This document shows positions 33,163 to 42,698 of a DNA stretch of 64,000 bases, in pieces (the stretch's first letter is position 1; each line of letters starts with the position of its first letter). Source of the stretch: Marispirochaeta sp964554875 (GTDB lineage: Bacteria > Spirochaetota > Spirochaetia > JC444 > Marispirochaetaceae); contig CAZKQJ010000006.1 in assembly GCA_964554875.1 (NCBI GenBank), positions 62,001-126,000 on the forward strand, written 5' to 3'. The notes under the pieces were generated by a model. That model saw only the letters and a list, made by a program, of their open reading frames with translations, ran no database searches and was not told the DNA's origin. A program made the translations under genes and the position numbers.

Positions 33163-34272
33163 TTACAGCATCAGTGCCCCGTCCATCATTACGAGCTGCT
33201 CTTCTCCCCCGGGCAGAAGAAAGCTGATGGATGGTTCCAGCACCAGGCCGTCGCAGTGGATCAGCGCCGGAGCGTCCTCGGCGTAATTGGCCCCCACCGC
33301 CAGGTGACAGGTTCGGTATGCCTTTTCGTCCTCCAGCATGTTGCCGGTAACCCGGGCAGCGGGATTCAGGCCGATTCCAATCTCCCCGATGGAACGGGCG
33401 TTCCGGCGATAGACCTCTCCCATTCCGGGAGGCAGGGCCCCTTCGGCGGCGAGACGCTCCGCCCCGCTTTCTCCGGCGGCGATGGTCTCCTTTAAAAGTC
33501 CGGCTTCCTGTCCCCCTTCAACGGAAACGACAAAGCCTTCTTTTACCTGCACAACGATCGGTTCCCTGATGAGAATGTCTCCTTTGTTCAGGGAGATGGA
33601 TCCACGGAAAACGATGGCTCCGCTGACGCTACCCAGCTCGGGCGATGCAAAACTTTCTCCCGCGGGCAGGTTGCCTCCGCTGCCGGGAGTCCCGAAATCT
33701 CCGTTGTCAGCCTCTCCTTCACGACCCTTTAACCCGACATAGAGGTCAGTTCCTCCCGCACAGCTGATCCGCATGCTCTCGGCACGCTTGAACAGACCGC
33801 TGACATGGGCACATTCATTTTTTAACCTGCCGTAATCGATTCCCACGGTGCGGCAGAACATGTCTTCATTAATCCCAGGAGCCCAGACGGCCCTGATGCT
33901 TTTTTCCCCGTTCAGCAGGTAGTCGAAGATATGGTCGAACTCCCGGTCCGCGTAGCGGTAGGGCGTTTTCAGGCCCGCAGGATCCTTGCCGATTTTCTCG
34001 GCGCTTATGGAACACACAACATCGGGACCGCTCCCGAGAGCCGCAAGGACGGAGGAATCGGCGTAATCGAGCTGGGTCTTTACCGGCTGTACGATCAGTA
34101 CCGGGTCGGCGCCAAGTTCTGCCGCGGCCAGATACAGTGCCTGGGAGATGGACAAGACCTCCTGTACGGGATTGGTAATAATCAGAACCCGTTCGCCGGG
34201 TTGTATATTCAATACCGCGGAACAGGTGGTATGGGCGGGAACGGTCAATCGGGAATCGGGATGCTCTTTCAT
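33163..34272 (-). CDS. M29-like (thermophilic) aminopeptidase family protein
   Basis: A 369-residue protein of the COG2309/M29 type. The N-terminal domain (QPGERVLIITNPVQEV) is an alpha/beta fold. The C-terminal metal region shows NLPAGESFASPE, then EIGIGLNPAARVTGNMLEDEKAYRTCHLAVG and LIHCDGL, which resemble the cocatalytic metal ligands of PepS/AmpT. Typical members are about 400 residues, so this is a compact version. Divergent from leuS by about 80 bases. A broken copy of its 3' end lies about 2.9 kb away at 30287-30394. Confidence 0.8.
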   Translation of the reverse strand: MKEHPDSRLTVPAHTTCSAVLNIQPGERVLIITNPVQEVLSISQALYLAAAELGADPVLIVQPVKTQLDYADSSVLAALGSGPDVVCSISAEKIGKDPAGLKTPYRYADREFDHIFDYLLNGEKSIRAVWAPGINEDMFCRTVGIDYGRLKNECAHVSGLFKRAESMRISCAGGTDLYVGLKGREGEADNGDFGTPGSGGNLPAGESFASPELGSVSGAIVFRGSISLNKGDILIREPIVVQVKEGFVVSVEGGQEAGLLKETIAAGESGAERLAAEGALPPGMGEVYRRNARSIGEIGIGLNPAARVTGNMLEDEKAYRTCHLAVGANYAEDAPALIHCDGLVLEPSISFLLPGGEEQLVMMDGALML

Positions 34273-34315
34273 GAAGCCAGCCTACCGGGGCAGTTCCGGG
34301 GGGTCAAGTATGAGA

Positions 34316-34345
34316 TTGACCTTTGCTTCCTCCTGTGGGTATCAT
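34316..34345 (+). promoter_or_regulatory. Sigma70 promoter abutting leuS
   Basis: TTGACC (34316-34321), 18-base spacer, TATCAT (34340-34345). The ATG at 34353 is the 8th base after the -10, where transcription would begin. No ribosome site is seen. Confidence 0.6.
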
Positions 34346-34352
34346 GCCGGAT

Positions 34353-36863
34353 ATGAGCAAATACCCCTACGCCGAGATTGAGCAGAAATGGCAGCGCTTC
34401 TGGGAAGAGAATTCCAGCTTCAAGGTAGAAGAGGACCCCTCCTTTCCTAAAGAGAAACGGCGCTACGTGCTCGACATGTTCCCCTACCCCTCCGGATCCG
34501 GACTCCACGTCGGACATCCCGAAGGATACACTGCAACGGATATCTACTGTCGTTTTTTACGTATGCGGGGCTACAATGTGCTCCACCCCATGGGCTTCGA
34601 CTCCTTCGGCCTGCCCGCCGAGAACTATGCCATTCAGACAGGAACCCATCCGAAAATCACTACGGAACGGAATATCGATCACTTTCGTACCCAGATCAAA
34701 TCCCTGGGTTTCAGTTACGACTGGGACCGTGAAATCTCCACTCACAGCGAGGAGTATTACCGCTGGACCCAGTGGATCTTTCTGAAGCTCTTCGAGCAGG
34801 GACTGGCCTACGAAGCGGAGACTCCCATCAACTGGTGCTCTTCCTGCCTGACTGGACTTGCCAACGAAGAGGTCAAGGACGGCAAGTGCGAACGCTGCGG
34901 ACAGCTGGTGGAGCGGCGGAACATCCGCCAATGGATACTCAAAATAACCTCCTATGCCGACCGGCTCCTGGAGGATCTGGATACCCTGGACTGGTCGGAA
35001 TCCATAAAAACCATGCAGCGTAACTGGATCGGCCGTTCCGAGGGCGCCAATGTTCATTTTCAGATCGACGGACACCTGGAGTCCCTGGAGGTCTACACCA
35101 CCCGTCCGGATACCCTCTTCGGCGCCACCTACATGGTTATGGCCCCGGAGCATCCCTACGTGGTAAAGATCACCACCGACAAGCATCGACCTGCTGTAGA
35201 GGTCTACCTGGAGCAGGCCAGGCTCAAATCGGACCTGGAACGCACGGACCTTGCCAAGGACAAGACCGGCGTCTTTACCGGAGCCTATGCGGTCAACCCG
35301 GTGAACGGAGAAAAGATCCCCATCTGGATATCCGACTATATCCTGATCTCCTACGGAACCGGCGCTATCATGGCGGTCCCCGCCCACGACCAGCGGGACT
35401 GGGAGTTCGCAAAGAAATTCGACCTGCCCATTATTGAAGTTCTCAAGGGCGGCACCATCGAAACCGAAGCCTTTACCGGGGACGGCCCCCACGTAAATTC
35501 CTCCTTTCTGGACGGAATGGGAAAGGAAGAGGCCATCGAGAGCATCATCACATGGCTGGAGGAACGAAAGCTCGGGCAGCGGGCGGTAAACTACAAGCTC
35601 CGGGACTGGGTATTCAGCCGGCAGCGCTACTGGGGAGAACCCATTCCCCTTGTCCATTGTCCGAAATGCGGCATCGTGCCGGTACCGGAAGACCAGCTTC
35701 CCCTCAGGCTCCCGGAGGTGGACTCCTTCGAACCCTCGGGAACAGGAGAGTCTCCCCTGGCAAAGATCGACGAATGGGTCCACACCGGCTGTCCCAAATG
35801 CGGCGGACCGGGGCGACGGGAAACCAACACCATGCCCCAGTGGGCGGGATCCTGCTGGTACTACCTGCGCTACCTGGATCCCCATAACGGCAAAGCCCTG
35901 GCAGACCGGGACAAGATCGACTACTGGATGCCCGTGGACCTCTACGTGGGCGGCGCTGAACACGCGGTACTTCACCTGCTCTACGCCCGTTTCTGGCACA
36001 AGGTGCTCTACGATATCGGTGTGGTGGGAGACAAAGAACCCTTCAAGCGCCTGGTGAACCAGGGAATGATCACCTCCTTTGCCTACCAGCGGCCCGACAA
36101 GACCCTCGTACCCACGGATGAGGTTGAAGAACCGGAGACCGACAGCTTTGTGGAAAAAGGCACAGGCACTCCCCTTACACAGGTCATTGCCAAGATGTCC
36201 AAATCCCTCAAGAATGTCATCAATCCCGATGACATTATCCGGGATTTCGGCGCTGATTCCATGCGGGTTTACGAGATGTTCATGGGTCCCCTCCAGGTAT
36301 CCAAACCCTGGTCGACCTCCGGCATTTCCGGGGTTCACCGTTTTCTCGACCGGGTGTGGCGGCTCTTTGACAAGGAACTGGTCGACAGGGAGCCGTCGGA
36401 GGAACTGAAGCGGATCCTGCACAAGACCATCAAGAAGGTCACCGACGATACAGATTCTCTCGAGTTCAATACCGCCATCGCCCAGATGATGATCTTCGTC
36501 AACGAGGTATTCAAGGAAGAGACCCTGAACCGGCAGCTCATAGAACCCTTCGTGCTGCTCATTTCACCCTACGCTCCCCATCTTGCGGAGGAACTCTGGG
36601 AGCGTCTGGGACACGAAGCCCTGGCGGGTCGACAGCCCTGGCCCGCGTACGATGAGGAGCTCACCCGGGACGAGATGATCAACCTGGTGTTCCAGATCAA
36701 CGGGAAGGTCCGGGCCAAAATCGAGGCAGCCGCCGACATCAGCCCGGAAGAAATGAAGGAAGCGGCCCTGAACCATCCGCGGATCAAGGAGCTTACCGAG
36801 GGCAAACAGATACGCAAGATCATTCCGGTGCCCGGCAAACTGGTCAACATCGTGGTGGGCTGA
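34353..36863 (+). CDS. leuS: Leucine--tRNA ligase
   Basis: An 836-residue class I synthetase charging tRNA-Leu. HIGH box as HVGHPEGY, the zinc-type C-x2-C/C-x2-C knuckle (CSSCLTG, CERCG) after the first half of the catalytic domain, the CP1 editing domain with TTRPDTLFGATYMV, a second C-x2-C pair (CPKCG) and the KMSKS loop as KMSKSLKN. The C-terminal anticodon-binding and tRNA-contact parts are present. MSKYPY at 34353 is the natural start; an ATG at 34344 overlaps the -10 hexamer. The M24 peptidase follows on the same strand. Confidence 0.96.
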   Translation: MSKYPYAEIEQKWQRFWEENSSFKVEEDPSFPKEKRRYVLDMFPYPSGSGLHVGHPEGYTATDIYCRFLRMRGYNVLHPMGFDSFGLPAENYAIQTGTHPKITTERNIDHFRTQIKSLGFSYDWDREISTHSEEYYRWTQWIFLKLFEQGLAYEAETPINWCSSCLTGLANEEVKDGKCERCGQLVERRNIRQWILKITSYADRLLEDLDTLDWSESIKTMQRNWIGRSEGANVHFQIDGHLESLEVYTTRPDTLFGATYMVMAPEHPYVVKITTDKHRPAVEVYLEQARLKSDLERTDLAKDKTGVFTGAYAVNPVNGEKIPIWISDYILISYGTGAIMAVPAHDQRDWEFAKKFDLPIIEVLKGGTIETEAFTGDGPHVNSSFLDGMGKEEAIESIITWLEERKLGQRAVNYKLRDWVFSRQRYWGEPIPLVHCPKCGIVPVPEDQLPLRLPEVDSFEPSGTGESPLAKIDEWVHTGCPKCGGPGRRETNTMPQWAGSCWYYLRYLDPHNGKALADRDKIDYWMPVDLYVGGAEHAVLHLLYARFWHKVLYDIGVVGDKEPFKRLVNQGMITSFAYQRPDKTLVPTDEVEEPETDSFVEKGTGTPLTQVIAKMSKSLKNVINPDDIIRDFGADSMRVYEMFMGPLQVSKPWSTSGISGVHRFLDRVWRLFDKELVDREPSEELKRILHKTIKKVTDDTDSLEFNTAIAQMMIFVNEVFKEETLNRQLIEPFVLLISPYAPHLAEELWERLGHEALAGRQPWPAYDEELTRDEMINLVFQINGKVRAKIEAAADISPEEMKEAALNHPRIKELTEGKQIRKIIPVPGKLVNIVVG

Positions 36864-36886
36864 AGGAAGCCAAAGGATACAGTATA

Positions 36887-37999
36887 ATGGCAAATTATCG
36901 CCTGAACAGTCTGCAAAACTGGATGGAAAAAGAGGGAATTGACCTTGTAGTCGTGGAGGATACCGAAGGCAGACGAAACGCCTCCCTGCGCTACCTCTGC
37001 GGACACCCCTCCGACGCCGTTTTCTTCTTCCATTCCAGCGGGGCCTCTCTGCTTGTCGCCTGGGACCTGCCCCTTGCGGAGATTTACGGCACAGCCGACG
37101 CACTGGTCGCCTACAGTGAGTTTCAGCGCAGTCCGGTTCAGGCGATCGCCGGGGTTGCCCGGCGTTTCGGCCTTTCCAGAAACGCCCGCATCGAGCTGCC
37201 CCCGAACATGCCGGTTCCTCTGGTGGAGAACCTCCGGATCGAAGCCCCGGAGTTCATTTTTCTCTGCCGGGAAAACGGGGCGGAAGCCCAGATTACGGAG
37301 CTCCGCAGCATAAAGGATGCCGCTGAACTGGATATCTACCGGGAAGCCGCAGGAATAACCAACCAGGTAATCGGCAAGCTTGTCCAGGGTTTCCGTGACA
37401 GACTTTTCCCCACCGAGCTCGATGCCGCACTTTTTATCGAACGGGAGATCCGCCAGGCGGGAGCGGAAGGAACGGGCTTCGAAACCATCGTCGCCAACCC
37501 GGCACGAAGCTTCGGGATACACGCCTACCCCTCCTTTTCCAATGCTGCTCTGGACCTGAAGGGTCCGACCATCATTGATTTCGGCGTAAAGCTTAAGGGC
37601 TATACCACCGATGTCACCCTGACCCTGATCACCGGTTCGCTGAGCCCGGAACAGGAGCGCATGGGGGCCCTGGTGGAAGAGGCCTGCGCCGCGGCGGAAG
37701 CTGCCCTCGCCCCGGGAGTCCCCTCCTCCTCTGTGGCCCGCCGGGTGGATGAGGTTTTTTCGCGGGAGGGTTTCTCGATGCCCCACAGCCTTGGCCATGC
37801 CATAGGCCTTGAAACCCATGAAAACCCGGTGCTCCGGGACCGCAGGGAACTGGACACGCTGCTTCAGCCCGGAATGGTGCTTGCAGTGGAGCCTGGGCTC
37901 TACCATACAGAATTTGGGGGGTTCCGCAAGGAAAACGACTACCTGATCACCGACAAGGGAGCGGAAAAACTCACTCAATCAGGAATCTTCAGGGTATAA
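36887..37999 (+). CDS. M24 family aminopeptidase (Xaa-Pro type)
   Basis: A 370-residue creatinase-fold metallopeptidase. The N-terminal domain covers about 1-130 and the pita-bread domain the rest. All five metal ligands are seen: Asp in IIDFGVK, Asp in TTDVTLT, His in HSLGHAIGLETHE, Glu in AVEPGLY and Glu in RKENDYLIT. The expected activity is removal of an N-terminal residue before proline or a similar bond in the cytoplasm. It starts 23 bases after leuS and is probably read from the same transcript. Convergent with the lipoprotein gene, 3 bases apart. Confidence 0.9.
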   Translation: MANYRLNSLQNWMEKEGIDLVVVEDTEGRRNASLRYLCGHPSDAVFFFHSSGASLLVAWDLPLAEIYGTADALVAYSEFQRSPVQAIAGVARRFGLSRNARIELPPNMPVPLVENLRIEAPEFIFLCRENGAEAQITELRSIKDAAELDIYREAAGITNQVIGKLVQGFRDRLFPTELDAALFIEREIRQAGAEGTGFETIVANPARSFGIHAYPSFSNAALDLKGPTIIDFGVKLKGYTTDVTLTLITGSLSPEQERMGALVEEACAAAEAALAPGVPSSSVARRVDEVFSREGFSMPHSLGHAIGLETHENPVLRDRRELDTLLQPGMVLAVEPGLYHTEFGGFRKENDYLITDKGAEKLTQSGIFRV

Positions 38000-38002
38000 G
38001 AG

Positions 38003-38743
38003 TCACCATACACCTCCGCGGCTGAAAGACCCGTCCCTGGCGTAAAAGTGCCAACCCATGCTGTCGCACCAGAGTACAGCCGCTTTTCCATTGCTGTAAA
38101 ATGTCCAGCGTCCCTCGTAGACCCGAGCCTCTCCAAGGTTTGTAAGCTTCTCCGCCAGGGGGTTCGCGGGAATCCATTCCCCAGGGGGCAGGGCCTCCGG
38201 AGAAAGCCGATACTCTCTGCGCATGACAATATCCCGGACAGAGAAACTTCCCGCCAAAAGAGCCCTGAATATGCGCTCATTATCCAGCAGAAAGGGATTG
38301 CCCCCGGAGCGCAGGCGGCATTCGCTGCTCAGACGCCGATAATTGATAACCGAAAGGGGAACCCCCTTCTCTGCAAGGCGGGTAAAAACAGAGGAGCAGA
38401 AACCCTGTGCAAAGCTGAGTTTTACACGATTCTCCCCCTCTCCGTCCCAGGGCAGGACAGCTCCGGCAGGAGGGACTCCTCCGTCGTAAAAGGCGGTAAA
38501 AACGGTAACCTGCGCTTTGGGAAGCTTCAACCTTCTTACCTCCCCCGCCCGGGCACTGATGTCGATCCCTCCGGACTCTTCGCTGTCCACCTGTAAAAGG
38601 ACCTGGTCACCAACACAATCGGAAGCCCCCGGAGGTACAAGGGGAATTTGCACCTCGACTTCCATCTCGAAGGGATGAAATCCGCAGGAGATACTCAACG
38701 CAGCAAAGGTCGCTGCGGCGACACAGGAGATATGGCTGTTCAT
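38003..38743 (-). CDS. Putative lipoprotein of unknown function
   Basis: A 246-residue protein with a signal peptide ending in ALSISC (C20), a plausible spirochaetal lipobox. The remainder has four further cysteines (about 43, 115, 142 and 226) and no motif I know. Near the C-terminus EGRWTFYSNGKAAVLWCDSMGWHF suggests a beta-rich fold. It lies 19 bases downstream of the DUF4416 gene and is probably co-transcribed with it. Confidence 0.7.
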   Translation of the reverse strand: MNSHISCVAAATFAALSISCGFHPFEMEVEVQIPLVPPGASDCVGDQVLLQVDSEESGGIDISARAGEVRRLKLPKAQVTVFTAFYDGGVPPAGAVLPWDGEGENRVKLSFAQGFCSSVFTRLAEKGVPLSVINYRRLSSECRLRSGGNPFLLDNERIFRALLAGSFSVRDIVMRREYRLSPEALPPGEWIPANPLAEKLTNLGEARVYEGRWTFYSNGKAAVLWCDSMGWHFYARDGSFSRGGVW

Positions 38744-38762
38744 ACCTGATATAAACCGGGGA

Positions 38763-39293
38763 TCAGAGACCCTGCTTCAGCTGCCCGTGAAAAATCTGCC
38801 GGAGATCCAGAAGAATCCGCTGATACCCTTCGCTCCGATAATCGGGGTAGGTCCAGGGTAGTGGCTCAAAGCGACCGCGCCTGTAGTGGAGGGTAATCTC
38901 CGCGTAAATACCTTCCGCCAGGGGAATACGGTGCCCCGCGTGTTTTGTGGTGGCCAGTACCAGACGGTTCAGATCAAGGAGTCCCGGGTCAAGATTGACC
39001 TTTCTCGCCTGATCCTCGGAAAAGTGCTCCTCCAGGCGGTTTGTGGCTTTCTTGATCCTCCACAGGTCTCCCGGATCGACCAGGTCCTCAAAGCCGAGAA
39101 AGATCCTCCGTATTTCCGGACCCATCTCCCTGTCATAGTATGATGTAAATGAAAAAGAAAGCTCCCGACTGGTATAATCAATGGGTCCAAAAAGCTTTGA
39201 CAACTCTGAGTACAGAGATGGAAGCAGGGACCCTCTCGTGTACAGGAGAGGAATTATCAGCTTTTCCGGCGGGAATTTACCTTCCTGACCCAT
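38763..39293 (-). CDS. DUF4416 family protein
   Basis: A 176-residue soluble protein of the DUF4416 family. The pattern FGPIDYTSRELSFSFTSYYDREMG and, near the end, YAEITLHYRRGRFEPLPWTYPDYRS is characteristic. The family is widespread in anaerobic and syntrophic bacteria but has no assigned role that I know. It is divergent from the coiled-coil gene at 39350. Confidence 0.88.
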   Translation of the reverse strand: MGQEGKFPPEKLIIPLLYTRGSLLPSLYSELSKLFGPIDYTSRELSFSFTSYYDREMGPEIRRIFLGFEDLVDPGDLWRIKKATNRLEEHFSEDQARKVNLDPGLLDLNRLVLATTKHAGHRIPLAEGIYAEITLHYRRGRFEPLPWTYPDYRSEGYQRILLDLRQIFHGQLKQGL

Positions 39294-39311
39294 AAATACC
39301 CTGTAAAAAGA

Positions 39312-39340
39312 TTGAAGGATGCCGCATTTTATCCCATAAT
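39312..39340 (+). promoter_or_regulatory. Sigma70 promoter of the gene at 39350
   Basis: TTGAAG (39312-39317), 17-base spacer, CATAAT (39335-39340). The ATG is only 10 bases after the -10, so the leader would be about 3 bases at most. No ribosome site is present. Confidence 0.55.
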
Positions 39341-39349
39341 GTTCAGAAT

Positions 39350-40768
39350 ATGGAAGAGAGGATCGATCTTGACGACGCGCTGAACCAGGCGGTAGCGTAT
39401 CGGCGTGAATATATAGATAAGCGGCTGATGCCGAAACTGAAAGAGAACTTCCGCCGATACCACACCTCTTTCCAGAACGTCTACAATGTTCTGCTGCGCA
39501 AGGGACTTGTTCAGGAGGACCCCTACAAAGGCGATTTCAAGATATCCGAGGTCACCACCCCCAGCAACGAGCCCTACCTGGAATCGGAAAAGAACGAAAA
39601 GATGAGCATCCGACTCTCCCAGTTCGAATCCATTCTCGAATTTCTGACCAACTACTACCAGTTCAGCGCCGATTTTCTCAATCTCAAACGCCTGAAGAAT
39701 ATCTCCTCGCTGCTGAACTACTTTCACTGGACCAAACTGGGAGTCAGTTCAACATCCCTGAACACCCGGGTAATGGCGGACCTGGTACAGCACATAAAAC
39801 AGGGGAGCGACTCCCTCTCGGCAAATATTGTCAGTGACGGGTGTAACCAGCTCTCCAAGTTGACGAACGAGATATTCTCCCTGCTTAAAGATGTTACCGC
39901 CTTCAGCAGGGAGCTTTACAAGCAGGATATCCGGGAACGGGTCCTTTACAAGCTGTCAATCTCCGGCGAACCTTCGAGTCAGGCCATGGAGGAGGCCTTT
40001 AACCAGATTAAACGCTCCTTCCCCCGGGAACTGCCGGATACGCCCTTCTTTCCCGAACTGGTAAATGAACTGGTGGCGGAGGAGTTCTCCCCCCAGCGGG
40101 ACAAGCTGAAACAGGACCTGATAAACTCCCTGCAAATCAAGGAGAAGAAACAGGAGACCAGACAGGAAGTTTCCCACAAACCGCTGCTTCTGGAGGCTGC
40201 GAGGATTCTGTCCGGCGCGAGTATCCATCTGGAGAAGGCCATCGCCAAACTCAACGAAAGCCAGCAACTCCTTGATCAGCGAAGATTAAGCCTTGGAGAA
40301 CGCTTTCGTCGCTGGGTAATGAACGTTGTCCAGAAGAAAGGCGAAAAACATGTGTACATGGTGGAGTTCTTTGATGAGAAGACCGGAGCAACTCGTATGG
40401 TCCGGGTCGATTATGACGCCTTTTCCGAGAATGTGCTGAAACGGGCCAGGGCCCTGAACATGCTGTCCAGCAAGGTTTCGTCGGCATATATGCGCCTGGA
40501 AAGCAGCGATGAGGAGAAAGTCTACGAATATGTCAGCAGCATAGTTGACGAGCTGCACAAGATCCTCAATACCCTGCCTGCATTGGACACCTTTTTTAAA
40601 AGCGAAGCCCCCAGAGAACTGCGCGCCAGTATACGCGGAATAAAGATCGAAATCTCGGCAATAAAAAACGTGGTAATCCGGTCGAACCAGAAGCGCCACG
40701 AGTACATAGCCAAGAAGGAAGAGATCGAACAGCTTAAAAAGCTGGGCATCGATACCGGCGTGACCTAG
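39350..40768 (+). CDS. Conserved spirochaetal coiled-coil protein of unknown function
   Basis: A 472-residue cytoplasmic protein without signal peptide or membrane helix. It is largely helical, with coiled-coil-prone stretches near 258-320 and at the C-terminus (IRSNQKRHEYIAKKEEIEQLKKLG). I recognise no catalytic motif. The overall look is of conserved spirochaete hypotheticals. It is a monocistronic gene, convergent with the aromatic fusion gene 12 bases later. Confidence 0.75.
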   Translation: MEERIDLDDALNQAVAYRREYIDKRLMPKLKENFRRYHTSFQNVYNVLLRKGLVQEDPYKGDFKISEVTTPSNEPYLESEKNEKMSIRLSQFESILEFLTNYYQFSADFLNLKRLKNISSLLNYFHWTKLGVSSTSLNTRVMADLVQHIKQGSDSLSANIVSDGCNQLSKLTNEIFSLLKDVTAFSRELYKQDIRERVLYKLSISGEPSSQAMEEAFNQIKRSFPRELPDTPFFPELVNELVAEEFSPQRDKLKQDLINSLQIKEKKQETRQEVSHKPLLLEAARILSGASIHLEKAIAKLNESQQLLDQRRLSLGERFRRWVMNVVQKKGEKHVYMVEFFDEKTGATRMVRVDYDAFSENVLKRARALNMLSSKVSSAYMRLESSDEEKVYEYVSSIVDELHKILNTLPALDTFFKSEAPRELRASIRGIKIEISAIKNVVIRSNQKRHEYIAKKEEIEQLKKLGIDTGVT

Positions 40769-40780
40769 AGCGTCCCATCG

Positions 40781-42685
40781 TCAGCTGCGGAAGACCCCCA
40801 GAACCCTCAGGTCCTCGGAAACCTCTTTAAGAGACTCCACCGCCTCGCTAAATACTGCCGGGTCACCGGGCAGCTGAACATCAAGGTAGAACATGTACTC
40901 CCAGGGCTTTCCAAGTATTGGTCGGGATTCGAGCTTTTTCATGTTGATTCCCCGATCCGCAAGAACCTTCAGGCAGCTGAAGAGGGCCCCGGATTTGTCG
41001 GGAACCGCGAAGACCAGGGAGGCGGTGTTGGCGTCCGGCTCCGATGGTTCATCAGCATTGCCAATTATAAAAAAGCGGGTATAGTTACTGGGATTAGTCT
41101 CTATGCCTTCCTTCAGTACGGACATACCATTGACCGCTGCAGCCTCTTCGCTGGCGATAGCCGCGAGGGAATTATCCGACTGTCCGGCGATAAAACCGAC
41201 AGAACCGGCGGTATCATAGTAGGGAACCCGTTCAGCCTCGGGGAGGGCTTCATCAAGAAAACGCGCGCACTGGGCAAGCCCCTGGGGATGGGAGTAGACC
41301 TTGCGAATATCCTTGAGGCCTGCACCCGGTCTCCCGATCAGGGTGTGCCGGATTCGGACCCGGCGTTCCCCCAGGATTTTTATATCCGGATACTGCAGAA
41401 ACAGATCATAATTCTCGTGTATCGATCCGGCCAGAGAGTTCTCCATCGGGACGACACCGTACCTGACCTCCCCCTGCAGCACTGCATCGAAAACCTTACG
41501 GAAACTGCTTAAAGGAATGCTCTTCGCGTCCATGCTGCTGAAGTAGAGAGACAGGGCTTTCTCGCTGTAGGCTCCATGCTCCCCCTGAAAACCCACCCGC
41601 ACTGTCCCCTCAGCAGAAGAGGCGGAGACGGCAGTATCCCTTGAGAGAACAACATGTTCCCGCCGTATCGGGCGCTCCAGTTCACGACCCACCACCGGGG
41701 CCATGGCCTCGATGTCCCGCATCATTTTCTCGAACTGTTCCGGCAGCAGCGACTGGGGTCCGTCGGAAAGGGCCTTGTCCGGATCAGGATGGACCTCGAC
41801 AACCAGACCGTCAGCACCTGCTGCCACGGCGGCCAGGGCCATGGGGATCACCTTTTCACGGATACCGGTGGCATGGGAAGGATCGACGATTATCGGCAAA
41901 TGAGAGAGCTTTTTAATAACAGGAATAGCTGAAAGGTCAAGGGTATTTCGCGTATAGGTCTCAAAGGTTCGTATTCCCCTTTCACAGAGAATCACATTCT
42001 CGGCGCCGTGGGCCATCAGGTACTCGGCAGCCATGAGCCACTCTTCAATCGTAGCGGCCATTCCCCGCTTGAGAATTACGGGTTTGTTCAACGAGCCTAT
42101 CCGCTTCAGGAGTTCAAAATTCTGCATATTGCGGGCACCGACCTGCAGGACATCCACGATATCCGACAGCATGTCCGCGTGCTCTGTGGCGACAATCTCG
42201 GTAACAACCGGAAGCCCGTACTTTTCCCCGGCCTCCTTCAGATAGCGGGCCCCCTCTTCGCCCAGTCCCTGAAAGGCGTAGGGAGATGTCCTGGGTTTGA
42301 AGGCCCCTCCCCGAAGCATTACGCCCCCGGAATCCCGCACTATACGGGCGGACTCCATGATCTGTTCCCGGTTTTCGATGGCACAGGGACCTGCAATAAC
42401 CGCCAGACGTAAAGGCCCGATCTTGACGGGACCGACCGAAACCAGGCTGTCCTCTTTTTTGAATTCCCGGGATGCAAGCTTGTAAGGTTTCGTTATCGGA
42501 ATAACCTGGTCCACCCCGGAAAGAAGCTCCACTTCCCGCCGGTCAATCTGCACAAGCCCCACGGCCCCGAAGATGGTCTCCTCTTCGCCGACGATTTCCC
42601 GTACGGTAAATCCCTTCCGGGTGAGGAAATTCCGGATATTTTCTTTATCAGCAGCGCTGATGGATTTGTTTAATACGATTACCAT
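40781..42685 (-). CDS. Fused DAHP synthase (type I-beta) / prephenate dehydratase
   Basis: A 634-residue fusion joining the first step of aromatic biosynthesis to the phenylalanine branch. In order: a ferredoxin-like regulatory domain (about 1-70), DAHP synthase (about 75-335; VIAGPCAIENREQ, MLRGGAFKPRTSPYAFQG, VDPSHATG), a linker, prephenate dehydratase (about 370-550; VGFQGEHGAYSEKA, VPMENSLAGS, catalytic NYTRF) and an ACT domain (GALFSCL, then LESRPI) that should bind Phe. No chorismate mutase segment is visible. The ATG at 42685 is preferred to the TTG at 42697; no strong ribosome site. It follows the transglycosylase gene by 13 bases. Confidence 0.92.
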   Translation of the reverse strand: MVIVLNKSISAADKENIRNFLTRKGFTVREIVGEEETIFGAVGLVQIDRREVELLSGVDQVIPITKPYKLASREFKKEDSLVSVGPVKIGPLRLAVIAGPCAIENREQIMESARIVRDSGGVMLRGGAFKPRTSPYAFQGLGEEGARYLKEAGEKYGLPVVTEIVATEHADMLSDIVDVLQVGARNMQNFELLKRIGSLNKPVILKRGMAATIEEWLMAAEYLMAHGAENVILCERGIRTFETYTRNTLDLSAIPVIKKLSHLPIIVDPSHATGIREKVIPMALAAVAAGADGLVVEVHPDPDKALSDGPQSLLPEQFEKMMRDIEAMAPVVGRELERPIRREHVVLSRDTAVSASSAEGTVRVGFQGEHGAYSEKALSLYFSSMDAKSIPLSSFRKVFDAVLQGEVRYGVVPMENSLAGSIHENYDLFLQYPDIKILGERRVRIRHTLIGRPGAGLKDIRKVYSHPQGLAQCARFLDEALPEAERVPYYDTAGSVGFIAGQSDNSLAAIASEEAAAVNGMSVLKEGIETNPSNYTRFFIIGNADEPSEPDANTASLVFAVPDKSGALFSCLKVLADRGINMKKLESRPILGKPWEYMFYLDVQLPGDPAVFSEAVESLKEVSEDLRVLGVFRS

Positions 42686-42698
42686 AGTGGTAATCAAG

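Noticed and set aside
34557..36422. A 621-codon open frame on the minus strand
   Set aside because: Antisense shadow of leuS produced by its codon bias; no motifs or ribosome site.
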